Source: Microbacterium marinum
GTDB taxonomy: Bacteria > Actinomycetota > Actinomycetes > Actinomycetales > Microbacteriaceae
Assembly (NCBI RefSeq): GCF_014204835.1
Contig: NZ_JACHMD010000001.1
Span: 2,356,001 to 2,420,000, forward strand
Length of the DNA: 64,000 nt
Reading direction: 5' to 3'
Both the position numbers and the translations under genes were made by a program. The number at the start of each line of letters is the position of its first letter. The stretch's first letter is position 1. Below, in pieces: positions 55,951-63,001 of the stretch. The notes beneath the pieces were generated by a model. It saw only the letters and a program-made list of their open reading frames with translations. It had not been told where the DNA came from and searched no databases.

Positions 55951-56533
55951 CCGGCCGTCCTGAACAGAGGACGGGTCGCGCTACGACGTGGCGGGCCGCA
56001 GACGCAAACTCGTGAGCAGGATGCCGCCGATGACAGCGACTATCGCGCCGACGACGAGTGGTGCTGTGGGTGCGATGCCGTCGACGAGGAGGCCTCCGAC
56101 GATGGCGCCAAGGGCGATGCCGCTCTGGAAGGTCACGACGGCCAGGCCGCCGACCTGTTCGAGGTGATCCGGGGCTGCTTTCGCTGCCCAGGTCTGCGCG
56201 GCCGGTGTCGCACCGCCGTATCCGAATCCCGACAGAGCAACCGCAACGAACAGGCCTGCGAAGTGCCGCCGGTGAGTACCACGCCGACCATTCCAGCGGC
56301 GAGAATCGCGGGGAAGAGGATCGACGCGAGGCGGAGTGCGCGGTCGACGACCGGCCCTGCAACGGTTGCTCCGAGCGCCATAGACAAGCAAAAGGAGCGC
56401 CAGTCCACCCGCATCCATCGGTGAGAGGCTTTCGGTGGCGGGCAGGACGTAGGTGTACCCGATGAACTGTCCGCCCTGGATGAGCAGGATCACCACCAGC
56501 CCGGCCAGGAGGAGGGCTGAGGCGAGTGTGGCG

Positions 56534-56539
56534 CCTAGG
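56534..56539. repeat. Target-site duplication, left copy
   Basis: CCTAGG directly before the TGTTCTTCCC end of the element; identical to 57588-57593. Confidence 0.85.
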
Positions 56540-57493
56540 TGTTCTTCCCTGTGAGGTTGTGAACGCGCTCTGAGGGGATTTGGCCGCTGATGCCGGTGTG
56601 GGGTCGATGGTGATTGTAGTGATGCAGCCAGGCCGTGTAGGCGGCCTCGCGGTCGGCTTCGGAGGCGTAGGGGCGGGCGTAAGCCCATTCCGTGGCGAGG
56701 GTGCGGTTGAAGCGTTCGACCTTGCCGTTGGTCTGCGGTCGGAACGGGCGAGTGCGTCGGTGTTTGACGCCCTCGCCGAGCGCCGCGGCGAAGGCCGGGG
56801 AGCGGTAGCAGGCGCCGTTGTCGGTCATCGCCGCAGCGACGGTGACGTCGTGGTCGGCGAAGAACGCTCGAGCTCGGGCCCAGAAGCCGGCGTGGTCTCG
56901 CCGCGTTCGTCGCCGAGTCGTTCGGAGTAAGCCAAGCGACTGTGGTCGTCGACCGCGTGATGCAGGAACACGTAGCCGCGTGAGGGGGACGCGCCCCGAC
57001 GAGTAGCGCGGTCTCGAACGGCACCGGCTCGGCGGTCTTGTGTGGAGCCACGACCGTGCATTCGCCAGCCGCCGTCATTCGGGATGACGCTGAGCTTCTT
57101 GATGTCAACGTGGACCAGCTGACCCGGGGCACCCATCTCGTAGCGGACCGGTCTCGGTCGGCGGATCGGTAGGCCGGTGGCCTGATCCAGGTGGTGCAGC
57201 AACGGCATCCGATATCGGGTCAGCACTCGCCCGACCGTCGAGCGCGGAATCCCGAGATGCAAAGCGATGCGCCGCTCCGTCCGAACCGGCAACCGATTCG
57301 GTGAACTCGCCGGCCGCGAGCTGCGATCCGTCAACGGCAACCCGGCCCGATAACGTCGCGAGCACCGTGACGCCGTCGCCGGCGAACACTGGAACCGCTG
57401 CGCCGCGACCCGAACCGACCAACCGTCATCGACAATCGACGAAGCCAGACGACGACGCCCTTCCGGCGTCAGAGGAGCATCAGCGTGAGTCAC
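56535..57493 (-). pseudogene. IS481-family DDE transposase, frameshifted
   Basis: The first frame (57493-56825) starts MTHADAPLTPEGRRRLASSI with two HTH units (LTDRSSRPASSPNRLP marks the second), then LVHVDIKKLSVIPNDGGWRM and HHAVDDHSRLAYSE, giving the first catalytic Asp residues. Near 56892 one base is missing; the other frame continues AGFWARARAFFADHD, MTDNGACYRSPAF (second Asp), RPFRPQTNGKVERFNRTLA (catalytic Glu) and ends ERVHNLTGKNT. From memory of family members, about 14 residues are also absent at RTERRIA/LHLGIPRS (near 57260). The stop codon lies in the left target duplication. Confidence 0.88.
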
Positions 57494-57587
57494 GAAGACC
57501 TCTGTGTGACTATGCGAGTGTGGTAACCCACATCGTCCCGGAGGTCTTCGCCTACCTCAGCCGATCACAACGTCTCGGGGAAGAACA
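56540..57587 (-). mobile_element. IS481-family insertion sequence, 1,048 bp
   Basis: The ends are inverted repeats beginning TGTTCTTCCC and continuing with the same positions conserved through GTTGTGA (left end reads CTGTGAG, right end CCGAGAC in between). They are flanked by the 6-bp direct repeat CCTAGG. One leftward transposase reading fills it. Size, TGT ends and the short DDE integrase-type transposase fit IS481. The transposase is damaged, so movement would need a helper. The element lies inside an MFS pseudogene. Confidence 0.9.
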
Positions 57588-57593
57588 CCTAGG
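57588..57593. repeat. Target-site duplication, right copy
   Basis: CCTAGG directly after the GGGAAGAACA end of the element; identical to 56534-56539. Confidence 0.85.
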
Positions 57594-57736
57594 GCTCGGA
57601 AACCACCGCCGTGAGCGGCGGGGACGCGCGGAAGCGTCGCCGCCTGAATGATGAATGCGAGCACGGCCGCTCCGGCGCTCAGGACAAACACTCCGCGCCA
57701 TCCCCACTCCTGCCCCAACCAGGTACCCCGACCAAT

Positions 57737-57777
57737 CAACCCTTCCCTGATACCGTGCAGGTATCAGGGAAGGGTTG
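57737..57777. promoter_or_regulatory. Perfect 18-bp inverted repeat before lysR
   Basis: CAACCCTTCCCTGATACC (57737-57754) and GGTATCAGGGAAGGGTTG (57760-57777) around GTGCA. The inner GATACC-N5-GGTATC fits a LysR-type dyad. The right arm includes GGGAAGGG, the likely ribosome binding site of lysR, so in RNA the hairpin would hide it. It separates lysR from the leftward MFS pseudogene. Confidence 0.75.
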
Positions 57778-57782
57778 GGGGC

Positions 57783-58676
57783 ATGAGCGATCTAGAGACC
57801 CGCGAGTTGCGTTATTTCGTCGCTGTCGCGCAGGAACTGCATTTCGGTCGCGCCGCCGATTTGCTGGGGATGGCGCAACCGCCGCTCTCCCGAGCGATCA
57901 GGCAACTCGAGGAGCGCCTCGGGGTCCGGCTCTTCGACCGGGACCGTCGCAGCGTGACCCTCACCGACGCCGGCGCCGTTCTGCTCCGCGAGGCTAAACT
58001 CGCGCTGAACGCGGTTACTGCTGCGGCTCGACGCACAAGGCGGGCGGGTGACTCTCGACACTCGATCGCACTCGCAACGAAAGCCGGAGCCTCCCACGAC
58101 CTTTTGCAGCACCTCCTTGAGGTGATCGCGGACGATCCTACGGTCCCCGCCGTCGATGTCGTCCTCTGCGAGGTCGGTGAACAAGCGAGCATGCTCCGCG
58201 ACGGACGCGCGGACGTCGCGCTCATGCATCGGCCCGTCGACGACCTTGCAGGATTCGACGCGGAGGAACTCTTCATTGAGGGCCAGGTCGCCATCGTCCC
58301 CGCCAAACACCCTCTCGCCAGGCGAGCCCACGTCACGATGGCTGATATCAGTGATGTGCCCGACCTTCCCCTGGCCCGGTGGCCACGCCTAGACGGCACA
58401 TACCCGGACGGCCCGGGCCCCGAAGTGCACACACAATCGCAGATCGCGCAACTCATCGCCCTCGGCAAAGCTCTCCTCGTCATCCCCGCCTCAAGCCGTG
58501 CCTGGCAATGGCCAGAGCACGTCGCCATCCCCGTGGTCGACGCGCCCGAAGTGACGACCGTGATTGCCTGGCCCGCGCACAGTCACTCCCGCGATCTCGC
58601 TGCAGTCGTGCGAACGGCGACGAGTATCGCCGACCTTCCGACGCGCGTCCTGGCATCGGCCGTCAACGGGCGGTGA
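57783..58676 (+). CDS. LysR-family transcriptional regulator
   Basis: 297-aa regulator. The N-terminal winged helix is LETRELRYFVAVAQELHFGR, then LGMAQPPLSRAIRQLEERLG and LFDRDRRSVTLTDAG. The effector domain (~95-290) includes GRADVALMHRPVDD and ALGKALLVIPASSRAW. The group that binds effectors through this fold and sits beside SDR and MFS genes usually senses small aromatic or quinone-like compounds; the ligand here is unknown. The ATG at 57783 directly follows the 18-bp hairpin. It diverges from the decayed MFS gene, which with SDR was presumably its regulon. Confidence 0.93.
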   Translation: MSDLETRELRYFVAVAQELHFGRAADLLGMAQPPLSRAIRQLEERLGVRLFDRDRRSVTLTDAGAVLLREAKLALNAVTAAARRTRRAGDSRHSIALATKAGASHDLLQHLLEVIADDPTVPAVDVVLCEVGEQASMLRDGRADVALMHRPVDDLAGFDAEELFIEGQVAIVPAKHPLARRAHVTMADISDVPDLPLARWPRLDGTYPDGPGPEVHTQSQIAQLIALGKALLVIPASSRAWQWPEHVAIPVVDAPEVTTVIAWPAHSHSRDLAAVVRTATSIADLPTRVLASAVNGR

Positions 58677-59053
58677 CCCCCGAGAATCACGCTTCCATGC
58701 AACCGAATGGCATGCAATCACGTCACCCGTCGTTACGCTGACGCGTCTCTCGCGGGGCTGTTCTTACCGTCGGCTGCGCCGGATTCATCCTGCTGTCCGT
58801 CCCCGCGTTCTTGACTCGCTGGTCGAGAAAGATGCTTGGATCACCTCGTGAGGCCCGGAGTCTTGCAGGGCGGAGATGCTCTTCGCTTACACGAGTCGAC
58901 CCACTGACACGACGTCATCCGCGGGCGCGCATCGACACTGGCGGCTTCGGTTCCTCCCGAAGGGGATCACCGGAACGGTAGCGGTCGGCTCGCGCGAACA
59001 GGTGGACCGCTTGCTACGGCCTCCCCGACCAAGGATGGAGCTGGAGTCCGCAC
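58677..59053 (+). other. 377-bp region without an assigned gene
   Basis: CATGCAA occurs twice near 58697 and 58710, with a linking GAATGG. Around 58760-58850 the plus-strand frame reading LTVGCAGFILLSVPAFLTRW followed by SRKMLGSPREARS looks like a membrane helix with a basic tail and may be the relic of a small membrane protein; it has no start codon. Nothing else convincing was seen. Confidence 0.4.
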
Positions 59054-59905
59054 ATGCACGAACAATCCCACTTGACCAATGGGACTCCGTCGACAGTTCG
59101 ACCACCCGGCGGGCTCGCGGTGTTCCTGGTCGTCGCATTCGGCGCGACTTGGGCGATGTGGTTGCCGATCCTCGTCGAAGCACAAACGACCGGACTCGAC
59201 GCAATGCCGTGGACGTTCTTCCTCGCCTCCGCCGGGCCTGCGTGCGGTGCGATCGCCGCGACGCTCTGGGAGAGCGGGCCGCGAGGGTTGGCGGCATGGG
59301 TGAGGCGCACCTTCTCGGTACACCTCTCATGGAAGTGGTGGCTCGCCGGCATCGGCATGCCGGTGGCGTACTTCGCCATCGCCTGGGTGACCACGCTCAT
59401 CGTGACGGGTTCGTGGCCGGACTCCGCCGCGTTCGGCCTCACCGACAAACTCCCCGGCCTGGCATGGCCGGCGGTCGCGTTCGTCTGGGTGCTCACCTTC
59501 GGTCTCGGGGAGGAGGCGGGATGGCGAGGCTGGCTTCTGCCCGCCCTCTCCCAGCGGATGCCGGTGTTCTGGTCTGCGCTCATTGTGGCCGGGGTATGGA
59601 TCGCCTGGCATGCCCCCGCGTTCTTCTTCAACCCGACCTACATGGCGATGGGCGCCGGAATCATCGGATGGATGCTAGCGCTGGTCTGCGGCTCGTACCT
59701 GCTCGCCTGGATGACCGTCGGCGCACACTGGAGCATCATCCCGGTGCTGCTCTGGCATGCCGGCTTCGACCTGCTGACCGCCGCTGACCACGCCGCCGGG
59801 AGCATCGCCTCAACGATCAGCGCCATTGCCATGATCCAGGGCGTGCTCTGCGCCTGGCTCCTGTGGCGCAGGCGGAACCAACCGCGAGCAGCTGAAGCGT
59901 CTTGA
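59054..59905 (+). CDS. CPBP-family intramembrane metalloprotease
   Basis: 283-aa Abi/CAAX-type membrane protease with about eight helices. Motif 1 is GLGEEAGWRGWLLP (Glu153-Glu154, then Arg); motif 2 is IAWHAPAFFF (first His); motif 3 is VLLWHAGFD (second His). The N-terminal part before the first helix is short. Members process prenylated peptides or act in bacteriocin immunity; there is no bacteriocin precursor here. It is convergent with the tetR gene. Confidence 0.9.
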   Translation: MHEQSHLTNGTPSTVRPPGGLAVFLVVAFGATWAMWLPILVEAQTTGLDAMPWTFFLASAGPACGAIAATLWESGPRGLAAWVRRTFSVHLSWKWWLAGIGMPVAYFAIAWVTTLIVTGSWPDSAAFGLTDKLPGLAWPAVAFVWVLTFGLGEEAGWRGWLLPALSQRMPVFWSALIVAGVWIAWHAPAFFFNPTYMAMGAGIIGWMLALVCGSYLLAWMTVGAHWSIIPVLLWHAGFDLLTAADHAAGSIASTISAIAMIQGVLCAWLLWRRRNQPRAAEAS

Positions 59906-60147
59906 GCGTTCAACGCGAGCGTCGTTCGCGCACTCATGATTCAGCCATGCCCGCCGCAGTGCGGATGACCCACCGTACGATCCTCTCCTCTCAGCCAGCG
60001 TGGGGCGACGCGCGGCGGATGATGCGACATCTCCTCGATGGAGCGGACCGACCCGATGACTATGGCAGAGTCATCGCGCGCTTGAAACTTCTCGAAGCCG
60101 TCGGCTGTCCGGCTCGCCTTCACAACGATCACGTCGGTCGGTTCCGA
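59906..60147. other. 242-bp intergenic region between CPBP and tetR genes
   Basis: Opposing short frames are open (plus 59902-60246, minus 59941-60132). The minus frame starts MIVVKASRTADGFEKFQARD and could be the relic of a small protein, but neither has a clear ribosome binding site or a recognised motif. Confidence 0.3.
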
Positions 60148-60795
60148 TCATGCTTGGTCCACGATGTCGGGGTTCGACTCGATGAGCTCAGCCTGCTCGG
60201 TCCACGACAGGCCTACGATGCTGAGCACGACTCGCGCGATGGCTGACGGACCACTCTCCGCGTCCAGGCGAGTCTGGCGCAGAGTGGCTCGGGCTGTCTC
60301 TTCGATGAGGATGGCGAGGACTTCGGGCGAGACGTCTCTTCGGAAGACCCCCGCTGCAATGCCTGTATTTGAGAGCTCGCGGACACGTCGTCGAAGGGGC
60401 GCGAGCGAACGGACTGTCTCTGCGACATGGGCTTCACTGAGGGCGATATTGGCGGCGGCGCGCACTGCTGAAGCTTCGCGCCAAAGGCGCACGGCGAGGC
60501 GGGCCAGAGCGACGCGCGGGTCGGTGTCTTCGATGACGTCGGCGATCGCATTGAACCGCTCAGCGCCGAGCGCGATGACCTCTTTCAGCAGGGTCTCCCG
60601 GTCGGGGAAGTGGCCGTAGAGAGCCCGTCGCGACAGGCCGGCTGCTTGCGCGATGGTGTCGAGGGATGCCTGTGGATTTTCGGCGAGCACGGCTTGCGCA
60701 GCGTGCAGAAGTGCTTTGTGGTTGGTTGTGGCGTCACTTCTGCGCTCGCGCGTAGGAACCGAGTCCGGCCGGGCGGGGGACTCTTGCGTGGACAT
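60148..60795 (-). CDS. TetR-family transcriptional regulator
   Basis: 215-aa repressor-type protein. The HTH is SLDTIAQAAGLSRRALYGHF (about residues 43-62) followed by PDRETLLKEVIALG. The all-helical C-terminal domain (~80-200) is variable and holds no known ligand motif. The ATG at 60795 has GAGAGG ahead of it. It follows the YhgE/Pip gene by 19 nt in the same direction, so the membrane genes and their likely regulator are co-transcribed. No clear palindromic operator was located inside the window; it may lie beyond the right edge. Confidence 0.92.
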   Translation of the reverse strand: MSTQESPARPDSVPTRERRSDATTNHKALLHAAQAVLAENPQASLDTIAQAAGLSRRALYGHFPDRETLLKEVIALGAERFNAIADVIEDTDPRVALARLAVRLWREASAVRAAANIALSEAHVAETVRSLAPLRRRVRELSNTGIAAGVFRRDVSPEVLAILIEETARATLRQTRLDAESGPSAIARVVLSIVGLSWTEQAELIESNPDIVDQA

Positions 60796-60814
60796 GATCA
60801 CCTCTCGCGGACGC

Positions 60815-63001
60815 TCACATGAGCTTGGTTGATTCAAGCGCCTCCGACATGCCCCGGTTGTATGCGATCAGGGGCCGCCGCAGCACCAGGCCGAGCAGCA
60901 AGGCCGGAACGATGAAGAGGGCGAGGAGGAGAAGCGAGATCCAGAAGTCCGCCGCGTAGACGCCGGCAATCGCCGAGCGCATGGCCTGGATCGCATAGGT
61001 GGCTGGCAAGAACGGGCTGATGTTCTGGAACCAATCCGGCAGCAGCTGGAGAGGGTACGCGCCGCCGGATCCGGAGATCTGGATGACGAGGAGGAGCACG
61101 CACAGCGCCTTTCCGGCATTGCCGAACGTGACGACCGCGGTGTAGACGATGAGGGTGAAGACGAGGGAAGTCAGCCATCCGGCGAGGACCATGAGCAGTG
61201 GGTGTGCAGGCTCAATGCGGACGAACAGGATGAGCCCGAGGGTGAGGAGTGTGCTCTGGGCGAGGCCGACGAGTCCGAAGATGCCATATCGTCCGAGGTA
61301 CTTCTGGGTCGTCGTAAGTGCTGGGGCGCCACGAAGCGTGTTGTGGTTGACGTCGACCCGGATGGTGACTGTCATCAGCAACGCTCCGACCCAGAGCGCG
61401 AGGATGGTGTACAGGGGCGCCATGGCAGCGCCGAAGCCGGCGACGGGGAATACCGCCGTGCGGTCGACCCGGACGGGTTCTGCCAGTGAGGCGGCGAGAA
61501 CGCCGGGGTCGCCTCCGATGATGTCGCGGAGTTCGCTGAGATCACCGGTGTCGGCTGCGGTTCCGAGCGCCTGATCGAGGTCGCCGAATCGGTCGGCCAG
61601 TTCGTCCAGTGAGGTGGATATCCCGCTGGCGACGGTCTTGCCGCGATCGATGGCCGTCAGCACGGAGTCCGCTGAACCGGACAAGCTGGCGGATACGCCG
61701 GCGAGGTCACTACGCACGACTGAGACGTCCGAGTCGAGGCGCGAGAGCGTCGACGACAGGAGATCCAGTTGCGGCTTCAGATCGTCGGTGTACGCGCTCT
61801 GCGCTTTCTGTACAGCAGTCTTCGCTTCGGCGATCGCGACGAGGATCTCCTGGTGGGAGTCCTGAGCGGAAGCGCTGTCCCCCTGAACGTCCGTTGCAGC
61901 TTCCGCGAGTCGATCGTGGACGGCCTGCTGTCGGGCGATCGCGTCATCGAGAACGGCGATGACGGTGTCGAGGGCGCCTTCCGCGGCTGCGGGGAGCGTG
62001 GGCCGGACCTCAGTGTCGAGGGTGTCGCGGATGGTGTTGTATCGGTCGATCTGATCTTGGACTCGTGCCGCGATGTCGGTGAGCACCGTCACGCGGTCGC
62101 CATTGAGACGATCGATGTCCGCGTAGAGGTCGTCGATGCGATCGCCCACCGCGTTGTAGCTCTTGGTGGTCGCAGACAGTGCGTCGGAGACTCCCCCCGT
62201 GGCGTTACGCAGAGCGGAGGCGACGGAGTCGACCGCATCGCGCCCGCTGCCGGCAGCGCCGGCGGCGTCGTTGAACGCACCTCCTGCGGCGTCGACGAGT
62301 TGGGAGGCGCTGTTCACCAGGGGGATGCTGGAGTCGAAGAGGGCGGAGAACATGTCGGCGGTCTGCGCACCGGCACGCAGTTGCGTCGACAGACCGGACA
62401 CACGCGCCTGGAGCCGGGCGAGCGCAGCCTGGGTGTCGTCGTCGGTGAGGTAGTCGGAGAGGGAGGAGAGCAGCCCGAGCGCGATCTCGCTGAGGGTTTG
62501 GGTGAACGTCTCGGAGATCTGCGCAGACACACCGTCGGCGCCCTGGGCGGTGATCTTCGGAGCGAGGGCGTTCTTCTTCTCGTTGGTATAGAGCGCGATG
62601 TCGGTGTGCTCCGCACCGTCGACGTAGAAGGTCATCATGTCGCTACTGAAGGACGGCGGAAGCACGATCGCGGCGTAGTAGGCACCCGACTTGGTGCCGT
62701 CGATTGCGTCGTCTTCCGTCGTGACGACCCAGTCGAGGTCATCGTTGGCGCGCAGCGCGGACAAGACCTGTTCGCCGACGTCGATCCGGAGCGGAACCAG
62801 ATCGCTTTCGTAGCCGGTGTCGGTGCTGGCGACGGCGACCTTCAAGTTGCTGGTGTTCGCGAAAGGATCCCAGCTGGCGATCACGTTGAACCAGGTGAAC
62901 AGTGACGGGATGACGACGAGGCCGAAGATGACGATGCACGCCATCACATTCCGTGTCGCGTGACGCACGTCTCGCGCGACCAGCCGCAGGATGACCCTCA
63001 C
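60815..63001 (-). CDS. YhgE/Pip-family membrane protein
   Basis: 728-aa protein. One membrane helix near residues 20-40 (CIVIFGLVVIPSLFTWFNVI) carries the YhgE signature SLFTWFN followed by WDPFANTSNLKVAV. A long extracellular region (~45-530) is rich in coiled coil (LQARVSGLSTQLRAG, then RIDDLYADIDRLNGD) and Ala/Ser/Asp. Five or six C-terminal helices (~540-715) of the ABC-2 type include GGAYPLQLLPDWFQNISPFL and YAIQAMRSAIAGVYAADFW. The family is known from the phage receptor Pip and ESX-like export contexts; the substrate is unsure. The GTG start overlaps the upstream gene's stop by 4 nt. Confidence 0.92.
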   Translation of the reverse strand: MRVILRLVARDVRHATRNVMACIVIFGLVVIPSLFTWFNVIASWDPFANTSNLKVAVASTDTGYESDLVPLRIDVGEQVLSALRANDDLDWVVTTEDDAIDGTKSGAYYAAIVLPPSFSSDMMTFYVDGAEHTDIALYTNEKKNALAPKITAQGADGVSAQISETFTQTLSEIALGLLSSLSDYLTDDDTQAALARLQARVSGLSTQLRAGAQTADMFSALFDSSIPLVNSASQLVDAAGGAFNDAAGAAGSGRDAVDSVASALRNATGGVSDALSATTKSYNAVGDRIDDLYADIDRLNGDRVTVLTDIAARVQDQIDRYNTIRDTLDTEVRPTLPAAAEGALDTVIAVLDDAIARQQAVHDRLAEAATDVQGDSASAQDSHQEILVAIAEAKTAVQKAQSAYTDDLKPQLDLLSSTLSRLDSDVSVVRSDLAGVSASLSGSADSVLTAIDRGKTVASGISTSLDELADRFGDLDQALGTAADTGDLSELRDIIGGDPGVLAASLAEPVRVDRTAVFPVAGFGAAMAPLYTILALWVGALLMTVTIRVDVNHNTLRGAPALTTTQKYLGRYGIFGLVGLAQSTLLTLGLILFVRIEPAHPLLMVLAGWLTSLVFTLIVYTAVVTFGNAGKALCVLLLVIQISGSGGAYPLQLLPDWFQNISPFLPATYAIQAMRSAIAGVYAADFWISLLLLALFIVPALLLGLVLRRPLIAYNRGMSEALESTKLM

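Larger units (their letters stand above)
55981..57739 (-). pseudogene. MFS transporter (DHA1-like), disrupted by IS481-family element
   Basis: Read leftward: GTWLGQEWGWRGVFVLSAGA and AAVLAFIIQAATLPRVPAAH (57739-57594), then the insertion, then ATLASALLLAGLVVILLIQG, QFIGYTYVLPATESLSPMDA, and finally AVALSGFGYGGATPAAQTWA to SLRLRPATS (stop at 55981). Deleting the element plus one 6-bp repeat joins the two parts in frame (GFRALG-ATLASA). Two more frameshifts, near 56385 and near 56270, enclose SMALGATVAGPVVDRALRLA in another frame. The first ~130 residues, including the first helices, are missing at the 57739 end. It was probably a drug exporter paired with lysR and SDR. Confidence 0.85.

Noticed and set aside
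58876-59787. 303-codon plus-strand frame overlapping the CPBP gene
   Set aside because: Overlaps the CPBP gene in another frame and turns Arg-rich inside it; the CPBP frame has helices and catalytic motifs.
59054-59905. CPBP ('abortive infection') protease as part of a defence or bacteriocin system
   Set aside because: Stand-alone gene with no bacteriocin precursor, immunity partner or defence genes in the surroundings.
59941-60132. 63-codon minus-strand frame after tetR
   Set aside because: No Shine-Dalgarno, no recognised domain, composition becomes Arg/His-rich toward its end; kept only as a note on the intergenic region.
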